Assembly (NCBI RefSeq): GCF_022539505.1
Contig: NC_061514.1
Location: forward strand, 244,826,124-244,890,123
From: Lolium rigidum
Taxonomy: Eukaryota > Streptophyta > Magnoliopsida > Poales > Poaceae
Length of the DNA: 64,000 bases
Direction of reading: 5' to 3'
Positions 22,598 through 33,875 of the stretch are shown piece by piece. A program made the translations under genes and the position numbers. Each line of letters begins with the position of its first letter. The first letter of the stretch is position 1. The notes below the pieces were generated by a model. It saw only the letters and a program-made list of their open reading frames with translations. It was not told the origin of the DNA and made no database searches.

Positions 22598-24678
22598 ATC
22601 GATGTGTGGCCCTTCGAGATCCTAGACCCCTCTTCCTCTTCTGTGTTGGTGGAGATGGGGACGGAGGCGGTGGCTATGGAGATGGCGGCGGTGGTAGGGC
22701 TCTGCCCCTAGGGCGTGGATGGATGTCTGCTCCTCCTTGGTTCCTCCCCTCCTTAAATAGGCACTTTGGAGGTCGGTTTCGCGAACAGACGGAGCTAGGG
22801 GCCGAATATGCCTATCGAGCCTTCATAAATGTTGTTCCGTTTGACGAAACGGAGCCAACAGAGGTCCGTACGGCCGTACGGTACGGGCGAGGTCTGCCCG
22901 TACTGATGGTCGCCAAACCTTTTGTTGCTTTCATATTTTGTTCGCCATTTCTTCATATGGACTCCGTTTTAGTTGCTCTTCGGCTCGTGGAACTCGTATG
23001 AACGAGGGCTACAAAACCATAGCCTTAGAACTTAAATATAAGATGTTTGGAAAAAGTGATCAAAATTTTACATCATTGGCATCATATTTCTTGACTGTTA
23101 TTTGATTTTTATCCATATGAGGATTTAGAGCTTATGGTTATCCTCTTGAAAAGCTCGAGCTCATAAAAACGGATTCCGCGTGAAAAACTTGTTAAGTTTT
23201 TTAGTTATAATTTTTACCATCTACAACACTTAGGGAGGTTCCCTCCACCATCTACTTGGTAGTTTGTCCTTGTTTAGTTTTTAAGATTACTACTTGTCGT
23301 TATCGTTACAAAAAAATCGGTTTCATCTTAATTGGAGTTCGCATGATGATATTATAGTTTTGATTTCGGTTGTCTCTACAGTTTTCCGAGGTTTGGTAGT
23401 ACCGATGTGGCTAGCGGTAGTACTGACCCTTTCTAGGAGCAGCACTATTGGTCTCCGTTCCACGGTAGTGTGGTACTGATGGAGTCTTTGCAGTACTACC
23501 GCTTGTCGTTAGTGGCAGTCGTACAACACTCACTCACGTGCCACTACAACTAAGGGTTGCCACCACCATGGTATAAGCTGTAGTAATATGCCCGTGGTGG
23601 CCTAGAAGCACCACTCTTTTTTGACGAGCTACCATTGGTGCATTACCAATAGTAATACCTAGTACGTATTCACTCATTTCGAAGGCAGTAACATCGAGCG
23701 GTACTATCGTCCGACTATTTAAGGGGTCTTCTTCTACAAAGGTTCCCCATCCGTTGCCCCCCCCCCCTCAAAAGGAGATTAAGATAGGAATTTCCGGCAA
23801 TCAATATCTCCTCTTAGTGATGGAATTCATTGGAACAGGACCTTGGTGGAATTTGGCATTCTCCTCCTTTCTTCTTCATCTCATATTCTTACATAGAATT
23901 AGTTTATTTGGTGGGATTTGGGATAGGACTTGAGCACTTGTGGTCCCACCATTGCACATGTTTGAATTCTCATAGAGGATCCACATGAGTGAAAGTTTGT
24001 GAGCTTATTTCTCTTGGATGCTTGCACTTAGATATTGTTCCTCTCGGTTTTCGGAACCCTAGAAGTTTGGTGTTACCACATACCTCAATCATTGTGGTGT
24101 GAAGCTCTATGAAATTCTTGTGAGCCTCTAATTAAGTTGTGGAGATATCTTCAAGTTTATAAAGATGGGCTTACCTTCGGTTTAAAACTTACAAGCGAAG
24201 TACATGGGAGTAGTTTGTGATGTCATAATCATGAAAGATGAAAACGAAATTACGACTAGGTTGCCATTTCTCCACTTGCTTATGTGTTTGACGTGAAGTT
24301 GATGATTTGATATTTTGTTTTGCCTTTACACAATTTCGAGTCTAAGTTGAAAAATGAACATTTTGTGTTTACCAAATCAGTTTATGAAAAGCTCGACAAA
24401 CGATTAGTAGATCTCGCGAAACTCCGAATATCTTGTTAAAAAAATAAAGAATTGCAGAACACTATTTCATAAAGCTACTAACTGAAAGTGTTCCTTATCA
24501 GACAACTCGAGGCCATTGAACTGATCACTACATATTGGCATACAGATGAGACGGACCCCACTTGTCAGAGTCTAAATCTGCCGTTGTGAGTTGCTATTGG
24601 GCTGAGGGGCTGATGATTGGGCACCTTACAGATTTGAAAATACAGGTCACGATTGCATCCCGCTTCAGAAGATCTTAG

Positions 24679-26124
24679 CTAGCAGCCTGAATGAACTGTC
24701 AATGGCAAATGTTGTTGTTGATCCATCAAGTTTGGCTGGGCGGCTCTGAAATCGACTCTAGGGGGAGGCAAACTCTCAAACAGGCAATTCTTGATGTTCC
24801 TAAGGACTCCCCTATCGTAAGGATTGGGGGAACTCCGGTACAGTTCTTTGTGCCTCTCATGGCTAGTCTGCAGCAGCAAAGTCCAGGAGAACAATAATTC
24901 ATCAGCCAGTTATTAGTTCCTTCAACAAGATCGCATACAGGCCACACGAAATTTCACATGTACCTGGTTCTTGGCTGCAAGGAAGACATGGTAGGCAAGG
25001 AGGCAAGCAAGGAGCCAGACAGCCACGGAACTGAACGCCGCCAGAGCAACCATTTCAGGCCGACTTCTCAGCAAACCAAGAAATCCTGCACCGGCAGCAG
25101 CATCCAGCTGCACTCTAATTCTTCTCACCGAGAACACTAAGGTGAAAGCGTAGAACGCCAGAGCCAGGGTTATCAGCAGCAGGTACAACCTGTAGTTTCT
25201 CTGGACAAACGGCAACAATATTCAGACATTCTGAAAGGGAACGCCGAAGCAATACAGTATAAGCTGCACTTTTACCAGCCCTATGCACTGGCCTATCCAG
25301 GGGCAGTGGTGATCGAACTTGTCGACGCAGTTGTCACAGATGGCACAGTGGGTGCTCCTCGGAGCACGGAAAATGTCGCAGATCCGGCAGTACTTCTGCT
25401 TCCTCTCGACGCCGTAGATGACGATGCGCCGGCTCCCGGTTCTTCTGACGGTGCTCGTGCCAGCTTCTTGTGGCGGTAAAGTCCGGTTTCTTGGTATGAT
25501 CCCCGGGTCTCTTGTTGCGGTCAGCAGTAGAGTCGCAATCACCTGTGAACAAACTATCTATTATCACAAACGATCCAAATTGGAATAGCAGAGCCTGCAA
25601 GACATTCATGGTGGTGAAACTAACGGCTGCTGCCAGTGCTGTGGAGAATGCAGATGTAAGGATTGGATGTTTCGACCAAGGATCAACGACGTCGGCCAAG
25701 AAGATCCACTCTGAAAGAAGAACTGCTATGGCCGTCAAGATGAGGCCTCGCGGATCAGGTCCAAATATCACACGTCCATCCAGGAAAAACACCTGTATTC
25801 CATGGCATTATGGCAACCCACGGAAATCCATGCATTAATATTCATGGAAAGAGCTGGTGGCATTTTTTCCCACAAAAGAAATCGTACGTTTTTCCCAGGC
25901 CAGGCTTGGTACACGGTGATCGGCGGCGATGAGACCGGCAGGCTTTCCGGTGACGATCTCCCGAAGCAAGATGGGATCAGAAATCTCAAGTGTTTTGTAA
26001 CTGCGCCCTTCAGACCGCACGCTGCCGACGAGCAAGATGAGTCGTCAGGCTGGTCGTCAAGATGGTGTTGTCGGCCCTGTTGACGACTTTCATGAATTGG
26101 GCTTTGCTGATCAGTGGAATCCAT
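24679..26124 (-). CDS. DHHC-type protein S-acyltransferase, copy 2 (five exons)
   Basis: Predicted 365 residues. Exons: 25888-26124, 25625-25792, 25276-25542, 24964-25200, 24679-24867. Exon lengths equal those of copy 1 except exon 1, which is one codon shorter. All four introns are short, GT-AG and phase 0. Intron 2 is 82 nt here against 84 nt in copy 1: a 2-nt difference confined to the intron, which supports the splice model because it would break the reading frame otherwise. DHHCPWIGQCIGL, the Cys-rich domain, four membrane segments and the TSHE and NPYDRG motifs are all kept. Differences from copy 1 are mostly conservative or in the variable N-terminus. Both copies therefore look functional, though expression is unknown. 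The frame is open upstream of 26124 to 26403, so a longer N-terminus is possible but is not shared with copy 1. Confidence 0.87.
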
Positions 26125-26888
26125 GAAGCAGTCCCTGATTCGACTTTTCCTTGGTTCCAAGATCTGGAGGAAGGAGACTACATGGGGAGTGCTATTGGAA
26201 GTTAGAGGGAGGCTGAGCCGAATAAAAGGAGCAACTGTCTTTTTTTCGAACCATAGAAGGACCAACTGTCGGAGAAGCACAAGTTGCTTATCAAAAACAA
26301 AACAAAACAAAAAAGAGCGGAGGAAGTTACTCCTCCATTTTTTTTTTTGGAGGGTCTCAGAATTACTGACTGCCAAGTTACTGCTCCTTGACTGAAATTT
26401 CACCTAGCTATCAAGTAAACTGCAAAGATACTGGACATAACGATTTGCACGCATTCCTCTCAATCACCTGTGTTTCGGATGTCAGTCTCCTAATATTTCT
26501 TGAACATTTGTTCACTCAAATCATCTTTATCAACAATTCATAACATAGTGGAAACATTCAGTTAATTGTATTCCAACTATTCATGCATTCGATGATAAAC
26601 ACAATTCATACATTAGGCAATCGTCTGATGCCAGGAATCAAGAGCTACACGTGCATAGAACAAAAGAATTATCCTAGCTACATTGCAGTGCCTTCTGCCA
26701 CACACAAAAAACTTGCAAGAAGACATCGTCACATCTCTAAATCCTTAGTACAGTATATTCCCGAGGGCATGGAGGTGCGAAGCGGCAAGACGACCTCAGA
26801 GTTCCTCTGGCTGCTTCTCCTTCTCGATCCACTTCAGTATCAGCGGGGACTTTCGGCCTCCGGCGAGTCGGCGAGCGCTGCCTTCTGA
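26125..26888. other. Spacer between S-acyltransferase 2 and gene H2
   Basis: Counterpart of 5376-6196, with small indels and a 12-T run near 26337. No gene seen. Confidence 0.6.
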
Positions 26889-27548
26889 TCACTGGTGCGA
26901 CGAGGACGGCATCTTCTTCACCTGATCCCTGGCGACGCGCACGCCGCGGAAAGGGTTGTCGCGCGGGAAGCCGCCGTTGTACATGACCTCCAAGTAGCCG
27001 TCCTCTGCATCGGAGACGACGACGGCGCTGAGCATGATAAAGATTCGCACGCCCCTGGGCGTCGTTCCCGTCGGCGTCCGCACGCGCACCCTTGTTCCTT
27101 TCTGGATGGGCTCGGAGTCAGCCGAAGACGTGACAAGTGGTGGCGTTGTTCGGGAGATCGGGGCGGATGACTTCTTGGTCGCCGCTTCGGCCGGCTTGTG
27201 CGACACCGGCAGGCAGAACTGGTTCTTCTTCGCCGCTCCGGCTCGCTCGTCCAGGATCGGCGCGGGCGGCTTCTGGATTCTCCCGTTGGTGACGCCGGAA
27301 ACCTTCATGGCGAAAGGTATCGGCGGGTCTCGGCGCTTCACGATGGCCGCTGCGGCTGGCTTGCGCGGGATCGGCGTGGGCGACTTCTTCTGGATGACTA
27401 ATCCTGCTGCGTTGGGGATGGGCGGTGGAGGGGACGATTTCTTCACGATTCGTCCCTTCGCCACGGCGGCGAGATTCCGGCGCCGATCGAGCTCGCGGTG
27501 GATCTCGCGCAGGGCGGCGGACGGGCGCTTAGGCATGAGAGCAAGCAT
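26889..27548 (-). CDS. Gene H2: unrecognised protein, copy of gene H1
   Basis: Predicted 219 residues from the ATG at 27548, which is conserved with H1. The N-terminal helix, Ala/Pro/Lys-rich middle and C-terminal KGTRVRVRTPTGT...GGFPRDNPFRGVRVARDQVKKMPSSSHQ segment are almost identical to H1. Relative to H1 it lacks 17 codons in the middle (in frame) and has one extra codon (QFCLP in place of PFLP). All length changes are multiples of three, which argues for protein-level constraint. Function unknown; see H1 for the fold suggestion. A head-to-head partner begins about 200-350 bp away on the plus strand. Confidence 0.6.
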   Translation of the reverse strand: MLALMPKRPSAALREIHRELDRRRNLAAVAKGRIVKKSSPPPPIPNAAGLVIQKKSPTPIPRKPAAAAIVKRRDPPIPFAMKVSGVTNGRIQKPPAPILDERAGAAKKNQFCLPVSHKPAEAATKKSSAPISRTTPPLVTSSADSEPIQKGTRVRVRTPTGTTPRGVRIFIMLSAVVVSDAEDGYLEVMYNGGFPRDNPFRGVRVARDQVKKMPSSSHQ

Positions 27549-27757
27549 GGCTATGGATTCTGCGAACACGAAGTAGAGGAGTGGATGGGATGGATCGTGC
27601 GGAAGTATGGGGGCGGTAGCAAGGACTATATGGATCGGGTGTCACCGAGTTGGTATCGGAAAAGAAAAGCGTAGCGCGTAGGAACCAAGCAGATGGCGGG
27701 GAAGATCAAATACGATTCGGATTTTGAATATTTTGGATCGGACTGATGGCCTGATCT

Positions 27758-28202
27758 ATGGCGTCGGTTTTGGTAATGCAACTAGGACCACTGCCCCGCG
27801 TCGAAGGCCCGAATCCGAGGCGAGGTAGGAGTCTTCCAGCACCTCTGACACTTCGCGGGTTCGCGTCGTCGTCTCACCGAAGAAACCATGCGCAGGCTCC
27901 GCCGTTAGCTAGAGAGCCAGCTGAGGAGGGCCGCCGGCCAAGAACAAATCGCCGCCGAGCCACACAGAGAAGCCGGCGACGCTGCCCGGAGGAATCGCGC
28001 TCGGACACCGACCGGTCACTCGTTCGCTTCCGCCGCTTCCCGTTTCAGCAACGACGCAGCAGTGGCACCTGCTCTGCGCCGCGTTGGCGGTGTCGAAGCT
28101 GGCCTCGAGCACGCACGGACGAACTCGCGGGCGCCCTCTGTCTCCCGTTCGCGCCACGCCACGACGCGGCAACGCCACCAGCCAGAGCGGTCCTGAAGAA
28201 AC
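27758..28202 (+). pseudogene. Gene G2: disrupted copy of gene G
   Basis: The DNA aligns with G1 (7263-7500), but the G1 start codon is not kept and the longest open frame here differs from that of G1 through indels. The region is then cut at 28203 by a copia LTR. The matching part downstream, with the VRTPVGN-like motif of G1, is absent from the window. Either this is a pseudogene of G or the region is a non-coding upstream sequence of H. Confidence 0.35.
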
Positions 28203-28355
28203 TGTTAGACAAATATGTCTAAGTAGGTGACATATCCCCTAATCCTCTAAATGGTGAATTGCGGAGAGTACTTAATATGACTTACCTATTTATAGTTAGG
28301 ATTATAATATTTATTTATCTATATACATGCAATGAAAAAAATCCAAGTACGATCA
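28203..28355 (+). repeat. 5' LTR of the copia element (153 bp)
   Basis: Starts TG and ends CA, AT-rich. It contains an imperfect inverted repeat at its start (TTAGACATATTTGTCTAA-like). It interrupts gene G2. Confidence 0.75.
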
Positions 28356-28451
28356 ATGGTATAATATCCTAAACCACTTTCATTCCTCCGCCTTCCCAAC
28401 CCTAGCCACCGCAACCGGCCTTCTCCAACCCTAGCCGACTGCAAACCCTCC

Positions 28452-29280
28452 ATGGTGCCGTCTGAGCCCGCCGTGCCCCACGCCGACGCCTACCTATGGG
28501 CACAAGCCAGTGTCATCAAGAGCATCCGCTCCCTTGTCCCGGTCATTCTCGACTTCAAGTCCGACGTCTTCCCCAAGTGGCCGACCTTCTTCACCATCGC
28601 CGTCACCACCTACGCCCTCGAGGATCACCTCACTACCGCGACACCCCCGACTAACACCACGTGGCTCCGGCTCGACACCACGGTTCTCTGCTGGCTCTAC
28701 GGCTCCATGGCCATGGACATCGTCGACCTTGTCATGCCTACCGCGACCTCAACCAACGCCCCCGTCGCAAATGCGTACACGGCCTGGATGGATTTCCATG
28801 GCCTCTTCAACGACAGAAGAAGACCCGCGAGGTTTACCTCGCCGAGGAATTCCACAACGTCAAGCAAGAGGACCGGTCCATCTATGACTATGTCGCGCTC
28901 CAGAAGTTGACGGCCGACGCATTGGCTGAGGTCGGCGGTTCGGTCTCCGACTCGGACCTCATCACCGATGTCATCAAGGACCTCTATGAGAGTTTCGATA
29001 GAGTCGCCAACATCGCCCCTCTCCTCACATCGTTCCCCACCTTCCTCAATTTCCGCAACATGCTGCTCCTGCAGGAGATGAAGGTGGCGGCCGACGCACT
29101 GACTGAGGTCGGCGGTTCGGTCTCCGACTCGGACCTCATCACAAATGTCATCAAGGAACTCTATAAGAGTTTCGATAGAGTCGCCAACATCGCCCCTCTC
29201 CTCGCATCATTCCCCACCTTCCTCAATTTCCGCAACATGTTGCTCCTGCAGGAGATGAAGGTGGCGTGTCCCTCCGCCTA
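28452..29280 (+). pseudogene. Copia gag with an internal tandem duplication
   Basis: Starts MVPSEPAVPHADAYLWAQASVIKSIRSLVPVILDF and contains WLRLDTTVLCWLYGSMAMDIVDLV and the FNDRR..REVYLAEEFHNVKQEDRSIYDY block of plant copia gag proteins. A frameshift near 28815 moves it to the frame that ends at 29281. Residues in that last frame include two copies of a 59-residue block (DALAEVGGSVSDSDLITDVIKDL...LLQEMKVA), coded by 28911-29087 and 29088-29264. The zinc-knuckle region further on is degraded. Confidence 0.85.
28911..29264 (+). repeat. In-frame 177-bp tandem duplication in copia gag
   Basis: Units 28911-29087 and 29088-29264 are near-identical and 177 bp (59 codons) long, so the frame is kept. 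The two units already differ at several positions (for example LTSF against LASF), so the duplication is not brand new. Confidence 0.93.
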
Positions 29281-29699
29281 GGCCTTCGTTGCCAAGGCCC
29301 CATCTTCGCGATGGTCGCGGGCCTCCTCCCGGGGAGGGTGGTGGGTGGCCGTGGCGCCCTCCAGCGACCCCCAACCCACACCACAGCGGCTACGACAGGA
29401 ACAATGGGGAGGAATAAGGGATACAAACCCGCCGGTGGCACCGATACAACCTGTGGACCGGTGCCATACATATGTAGCCCATGAAGCAGTCCGCCATCGG
29501 CCACAACATTCCCGGGACTCACCTAGGTCCCCGCTCCCACTCCTAAGTGACTTCCCACCATGCCGGCCTCGTTGGGCCCTATGGTGTGGCAATGTACGAC
29601 ATTGCCGCGTACGGTGCACCCTCGCCCCTCGCCATGTTGCGCCCCCGCGCATGCGCAAATGTGGGGTCCCTCCGCCCTCGCTTAACACTTCACCAACAT

Positions 29700-30083
29700 G
29701 ACGTTACGGAAACCTATCCCAGAGTGGGTCATGGATAGCGGTGCCACCACCGACCTCTCCAACGATGTCGGTATCATTTCCTCTCTCTCTCTACACCCTA
29801 TTTATCGTGATGTCACTGCTGGGGCGGCTCCTCCGTTCCCGTCTCCACGTCTGGGCATGCCTCTCTCCCCTCTTTTTTCCCTAACCATCCGCTTCATCTT
29901 CGTGATGTCCTCGTTACACCTCGCATAATTCAAAATGTTATCTTTGTCGATAATAATTGTTCCTTTGATTTTGAACCTTTTAGTTCTTCTGTGAAGGCCT
30001 TCTTACCCGTGAGCTTCTTCGGTACAATAGTACATGGCATCTTTATTCCTTTCAGCCGTTCGATGCCCCATGCTCTCACCACA
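29700..30083 (+). pseudogene. Copia protease and pre-integrase remnant
   Basis: WVMDSGATTDLSND is the copia protease active site. A shifted frame follows with RDVLVTPRIIQNVIFVDNN-type sequence (gag-pre-integrase region) up to about 30060. Several frame changes; non-functional. The sequence from 29281 to 29700 is the degraded end of gag. Confidence 0.8.
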
Positions 30084-30354
30084 ACCACCACCACCCATGA
30101 TAGTTGGCACCATCTATAGGGTTTCGTAGTAGAAAACAAAAAAAAACTACGATAGAATAACATGGACAAGATCTATTCTATGGAGATGGAAAGTAATGGA
30201 GGGATTCGGTGTTCATACCCTTAATGATCAAAGAGTTACTTCCGAATGAACTTTGTTGGTGAAGATGTACAGCGACGTCGATCTCAGGATCGAGTAGAAG
30301 TACCTGTGATGAAGTGCTCCAAGTGTCGCACCTCCGCAGTTGAACACACGTACG
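30084..30354. mobile_element. Fragment of another LTR (BARE/Angela-like by recall), target of gypsy B
   Basis: Begins TGATAGTTGGCACC and runs to CACACGTACG. Phrases such as CTCCAAGTGTCGCACCTCC are ones I associate with Triticeae copia LTRs. It is the sequence into which gypsy B inserted; after B the text continues GTACGGTTCATGAGG at 58871. Family name is from memory only. Confidence 0.5.
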
Positions 30355-30952
30355 TGATAACATGATCCAACATGATCCTGGGGGCTTTGCCCGATCTTTC
30401 ATAGCGAGAAAACTTGGTAGTAGTTCTTCCAATCACGCGATGAACCCAACCTGAAAAAGAGGAACGAATCCAGCAAGCAATGTGGAGATGACCTACACGC
30501 CTCAAACCTGAGCCTGGTAATTCTTGATGAACACAAGAACCCTCGTAGCGATCTTTATTGCAAACTGATAAACAACAATGATATCCCCGGAGGGATGCTT
30601 CACCACAAGCACACGCGATAGTTTTTCAACTCAAATTCAACGTATGATGCCCTAACCCTAGCCGCACCACCTCCTTACAGGGAGGGGTGGGGCGGCCAAC
30701 CTAGATGGGCTTAACTGAGTTTAGTTGGACAGGCCCAAACCAAAACTCACACAAATATAAAAACTGTAAGTGGCCCACAACATGACATGGCTAATAAAAA
30801 TAACCTAAACCCTAATATAGATTATTGACACAATCTTAGAATTAATCATTACATATCGTAGGTCATCCCAGCGTGTCAATCTTCGATGGAATATCGCGTA
30901 GCTTGGTGGAGTCCTAAAATTAGGCTTCACCTCAGCCTTCATGCCCGTATTA
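30355..30952 (-). repeat. 3' LTR of gypsy B (598 bp)
   Basis: Starts TGATAACATGATCC and ends CCGTATTA; the other copies end TATCA, so one terminal base has mutated. A second, 5'-truncated copy lies at 33388-33875 because of the local tandem duplication. Confidence 0.9.
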
Positions 30953-31870
30953 TCCCCCCCTTGAAAAGCTTTGTCCTCAACACGTGAGGGTCTGGTAGAG
31001 AAGGTGACGTGATATGAACATGAGCATCACGTTTCTTTGCCATCTTGAAGTCTTGCCTGCCTACAACACCGCATTCTCCCTCTCGGCTTGCTTGACTTTA
31101 TATAACACTTGGCACCTCCTTTCAACTCCACATGAAGTTGGACTTCAGCGCCATCACTTTCTTCTAAGCAACTCTTGATGGAAACCAGTGTTGCTGAACA
31201 TGAACCTTCTCTGTACGACCCTGCAAAATATGAGTAATGCCTGGACAACAAAGTAGTCGAACACATCCATCGTTGCCTCTATGCATCCGCTGAGTGCCGC
31301 TAAGTAATGGGAGGCAGTGGCACTGATGCAGGGAGGTAGTGCCGCTAGTGACTGTCTCCTCCGACGCGCCTCGCCTCCCTCGCGCATCCTAGAAGTGTCT
31401 TCAACACAAATATCATCGGTCCGAATACCTGCGTCAACACAGGATCGGAAGTGTAATACATGTTGCAATATCCTTCCTCTCATCAATTACAGGCTTGACG
31501 TCAACCGGCTTGTCACCAACAAGTACAACTAGCTTGCCTTCTACAGGCATGGTTGAAGCATCACCAACATTGACGCTCTGCGCATCATGCACCTCATGCT
31601 TCTGTTTAGCTTTCTGCAACTTCTCCTTGGGTACCAACAACTCCACATCGAACTTAATTTGATCATCACTCATAGGCTTCAAAGTCCGCTATTTGCCATC
31701 ATGCACAAAAGAATGTGTATTTTCTCTCCCAGCATGTAAAACATTGTGATCATACTGAAATGGATGCCCAAGTAACATCCCATACACCTCCAATGGCAAC
31801 ACATTGCACTCTATCTCATTAATATACTCACCAACTGTAAATGTCACAGCTATTCAACCACGCAAGATGC
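30953..31870 (-). pseudogene. Gypsy B internal region with protease C-terminal half (unit 1)
   Basis: On the minus strand, reading from 31870, the sequence gives GEYINEIECNVLPLEVYGMLLGHPFQYDHNVLHAGREN, the second half of a gypsy aspartic protease, followed by KPMSDDQIKFDVELLVPKEKLQKAKQKHEV. It then runs through degraded frames straight to the purine tract and LTR. The RT-RNaseH-integrase part is missing, so B was deleted internally or is a non-autonomous derivative. Copy at 33876-34791. Confidence 0.8.
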
Positions 31871-31873
31871 TTA

Positions 31874-33387
31874 CACAAGTAGGGAAAAGGCTATAGAGGC
31901 ACGACTAATAGAAGCGGGCCCCAAACAGGGCACGCAACTAGTAAGCCAATAATGGCAGCATGCGGCATGTGTCGTCATGCGACTAGTAAGTGGGGACCAC
32001 CTGTGCAGACCTGTGCAGATGACAATAAATTTCCTGCAGCGGGTTAATTTGGCCGCATGTGTCAGGTATGAAGATAGTGGCAGCGTGCATCTATTGAGTA
32101 CGTGACTGGTATTCGTTACCCATACATAACCAATGCACCATCGTCTCCTTTTCATGAGTGTTGATACATGCATTTTGTATCATCATTATTGCTACATATA
32201 GAGTTAGTTTTCATTGTTATTTGCCTTCATACATTATTATTTATGCATTTTTAGATGATTTTCGGAACTTTCCTACAAAGTCCCCTTCATTGGTATTTAA
32301 TTTCTGGGAGGCAGAAAACCTCCTTTTTCGTATTTTATTTGTTTCGGCACTTTCTGGATCGCAAAAATTTGAGGAAAAATTACCTGATTAGTTTTTCACC
32401 CGAAGGAAGGCCATGAGCGAAAGAAACAAGCGAGAAGGGCCACGAGATGCAAATGAGCACAGGTGGCGCAGCCCAACTTCCTGGCCATGCCACCTACACT
32501 CTTTCTTACCTCGGACATCTTTTCGGCCCCCCTTTTATCCCAAACGCTCCGTTTCGCCCAAAAACCTAAGCCATATTTTTCCCGAGATTTATTGAGGCGG
32601 CGCAGTAGGCGAAAGTCCTCTCCTACTCCGGGTGAGGGAAGATCCTGCTGCATCACGTGCCTCCGGTGAATGGGAAAGCGACGCCATTGATATCCCCACT
32701 CCTCCTTGGCTTGGGAGGAGGCATCTCCATCAACATCTCCACAAGCACCATCATCACCACCATCACCATCTACGAGATCGACGTCATCCCTCTCATAGTT
32801 TGTGTTGAATTGAACCCCAGATATTTTTAGTGCTATTTCATGTTCGTGATTGGTACTTTGTCATTATTTGGTGGGGAGATTATATATTCAGATTGTGTTG
32901 GAACCATTATGCCTTTGGTCCATATTATGTTTGTCACTTGCGAGTAGTTCCCCACATTCCTGAGGGCATAGGATGATCTGGCTATAATTCTATATGATAA
33001 ATGGGTATTTGGTCAAGTTTTCTATCTTTCATGTTGTTCTATGATGGTTTTATGCGAACGTCGACTACATATTACTTCACCTATATGTGCTCATAGAGCT
33101 GCACTTTGATGTAATGCATTAGTGTTGGAGGGGTCGGAATAACAAAAACCGTCTTCCAACACTATGGGTTGCACTAGAGGGGTTTATGTCGGGGGAACCT
33201 AAATCTTATTGCAATGATGGGACATTTATGTCTTAATGATTCCTATATGCACATGAAAATGGCTCTAGAACCCATCATAAGGGGTGTATTTGCACATGCT
33301 TATGGCTGCATCTAACTAAGACTCCGCCCCTAAATGAATAAAATCTGACAAGATATTTATCATGTTGTTTAGAACTCAGATACTAGT
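31874..33387. mobile_element. CACTA left end, duplicated fragment (with part of a solo LTR)
   Basis: Begins with the CACTA terminal repeat CACAAGTAGGGAAAAGGC directly after TTA. It repeats 34795-36305. From 32162 it is the inserted LTR (family H), cut at 33387 by the duplication junction. Confidence 0.9.
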
Positions 33388-33875
33388 GAATCCAGCAAGC
33401 AATGTGGAGATGACCTACACGCCTCAAACCTGAGCCTGGTAATTCTTGATGAACACAAGAACCCTCGTAGCGATCTTTATTGCAAACTGATAAACAACAA
33501 TGATATCCCCGGAGGGATGCTTCACCACAAGCACACGCGATAGTTTTTAAACTCAAATTCAACGTATGATGCCCTAACCCTAGCCGCACCACCTCCTTAC
33601 ATGGAGGGGTGGGGCGGCCAACCTAGATGGGCTTAAGCCGAGTTTAGTTGGACAGGCCCAAACCAAAACTCACACAAATATAAAAGCTGTAAGTGGCCCA
33701 CAACATGACATGGCTAATAAAAATAACCTAAACCCTAATATAGATTATTGACACAATCTTAGAATTAATCATTACATATCGTAGGTCATCCCGACGTGTC
33801 AATCTTCGATGGAATATCGCGTAGCTTGGTGGAGTCCTAAAATTAGGCTTCACCTCAGCCTTCATGCCCGTATCA
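33388..33875 (-). repeat. Truncated gypsy B LTR in duplication unit 2
   Basis: Lacks the first ~110 bp of the LTR, which lie outside the duplicated unit. It ends CCGTATCA, the ancestral terminus. Confidence 0.9.

Larger units (their letters stand above)
22709..28202. repeat. Segmental duplication, copy 2 (partner 1951-7500)
   Basis: Direct repeat of copy 1. Here the sequence left of the boundary (CTCTGCCCC then TAGGG) is uninterrupted, so it preserves the empty target of the long LTR found in copy 1. Non-coding portion 22709-24678 matches 1951-3935, including a poly-C tract near 23757. The right boundary is the copia insertion at 28203. Confidence 0.93.
28203..30083 (+). mobile_element. Ty1/copia retrotransposon, 5' part only
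   Basis: A short LTR (28203-28355, TGTTAGACA to CGATCA) is followed by a degenerate TGGTATAATATCC primer-site-like sequence, a gag gene and the start of pol. The element stops in the region after the protease (last recognisable motif resembles LTRELLRYNSTWHLY near 30010-30060), where another LTR-like sequence begins. Integrase, reverse transcriptase and the 3' LTR are missing. The left flank is GAAAC; no matching right flank exists because of the truncation. Confidence 0.85.

Noticed and set aside
22514..22711. Reading frame starting with a long Met run
   Set aside because: Translation of the GAT microsatellite, not a gene.
26125..26403. Upstream extension of the second S-acyltransferase N-terminus
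   Set aside because: The extra 93 codons are not open in copy 1 and cross a T-rich non-coding stretch; the shared ATG at 26124 is preferred.
27034..27576. 180-codon plus-strand frame over gene H2
   Set aside because: Antisense to H2; the minus-strand frame is the one conserved in length and start between both copies.
28198..30083. Full-length copia element
   Set aside because: No integrase, reverse transcriptase or 3' LTR and no second GAAAC flank; it is a 5' fragment.
30084..30354. Start of gypsy B placed at 30084 (TGATAGTTGG)
   Set aside because: Only 30355 gives an LTR that matches the other copies and a target duplication shared with the far end.
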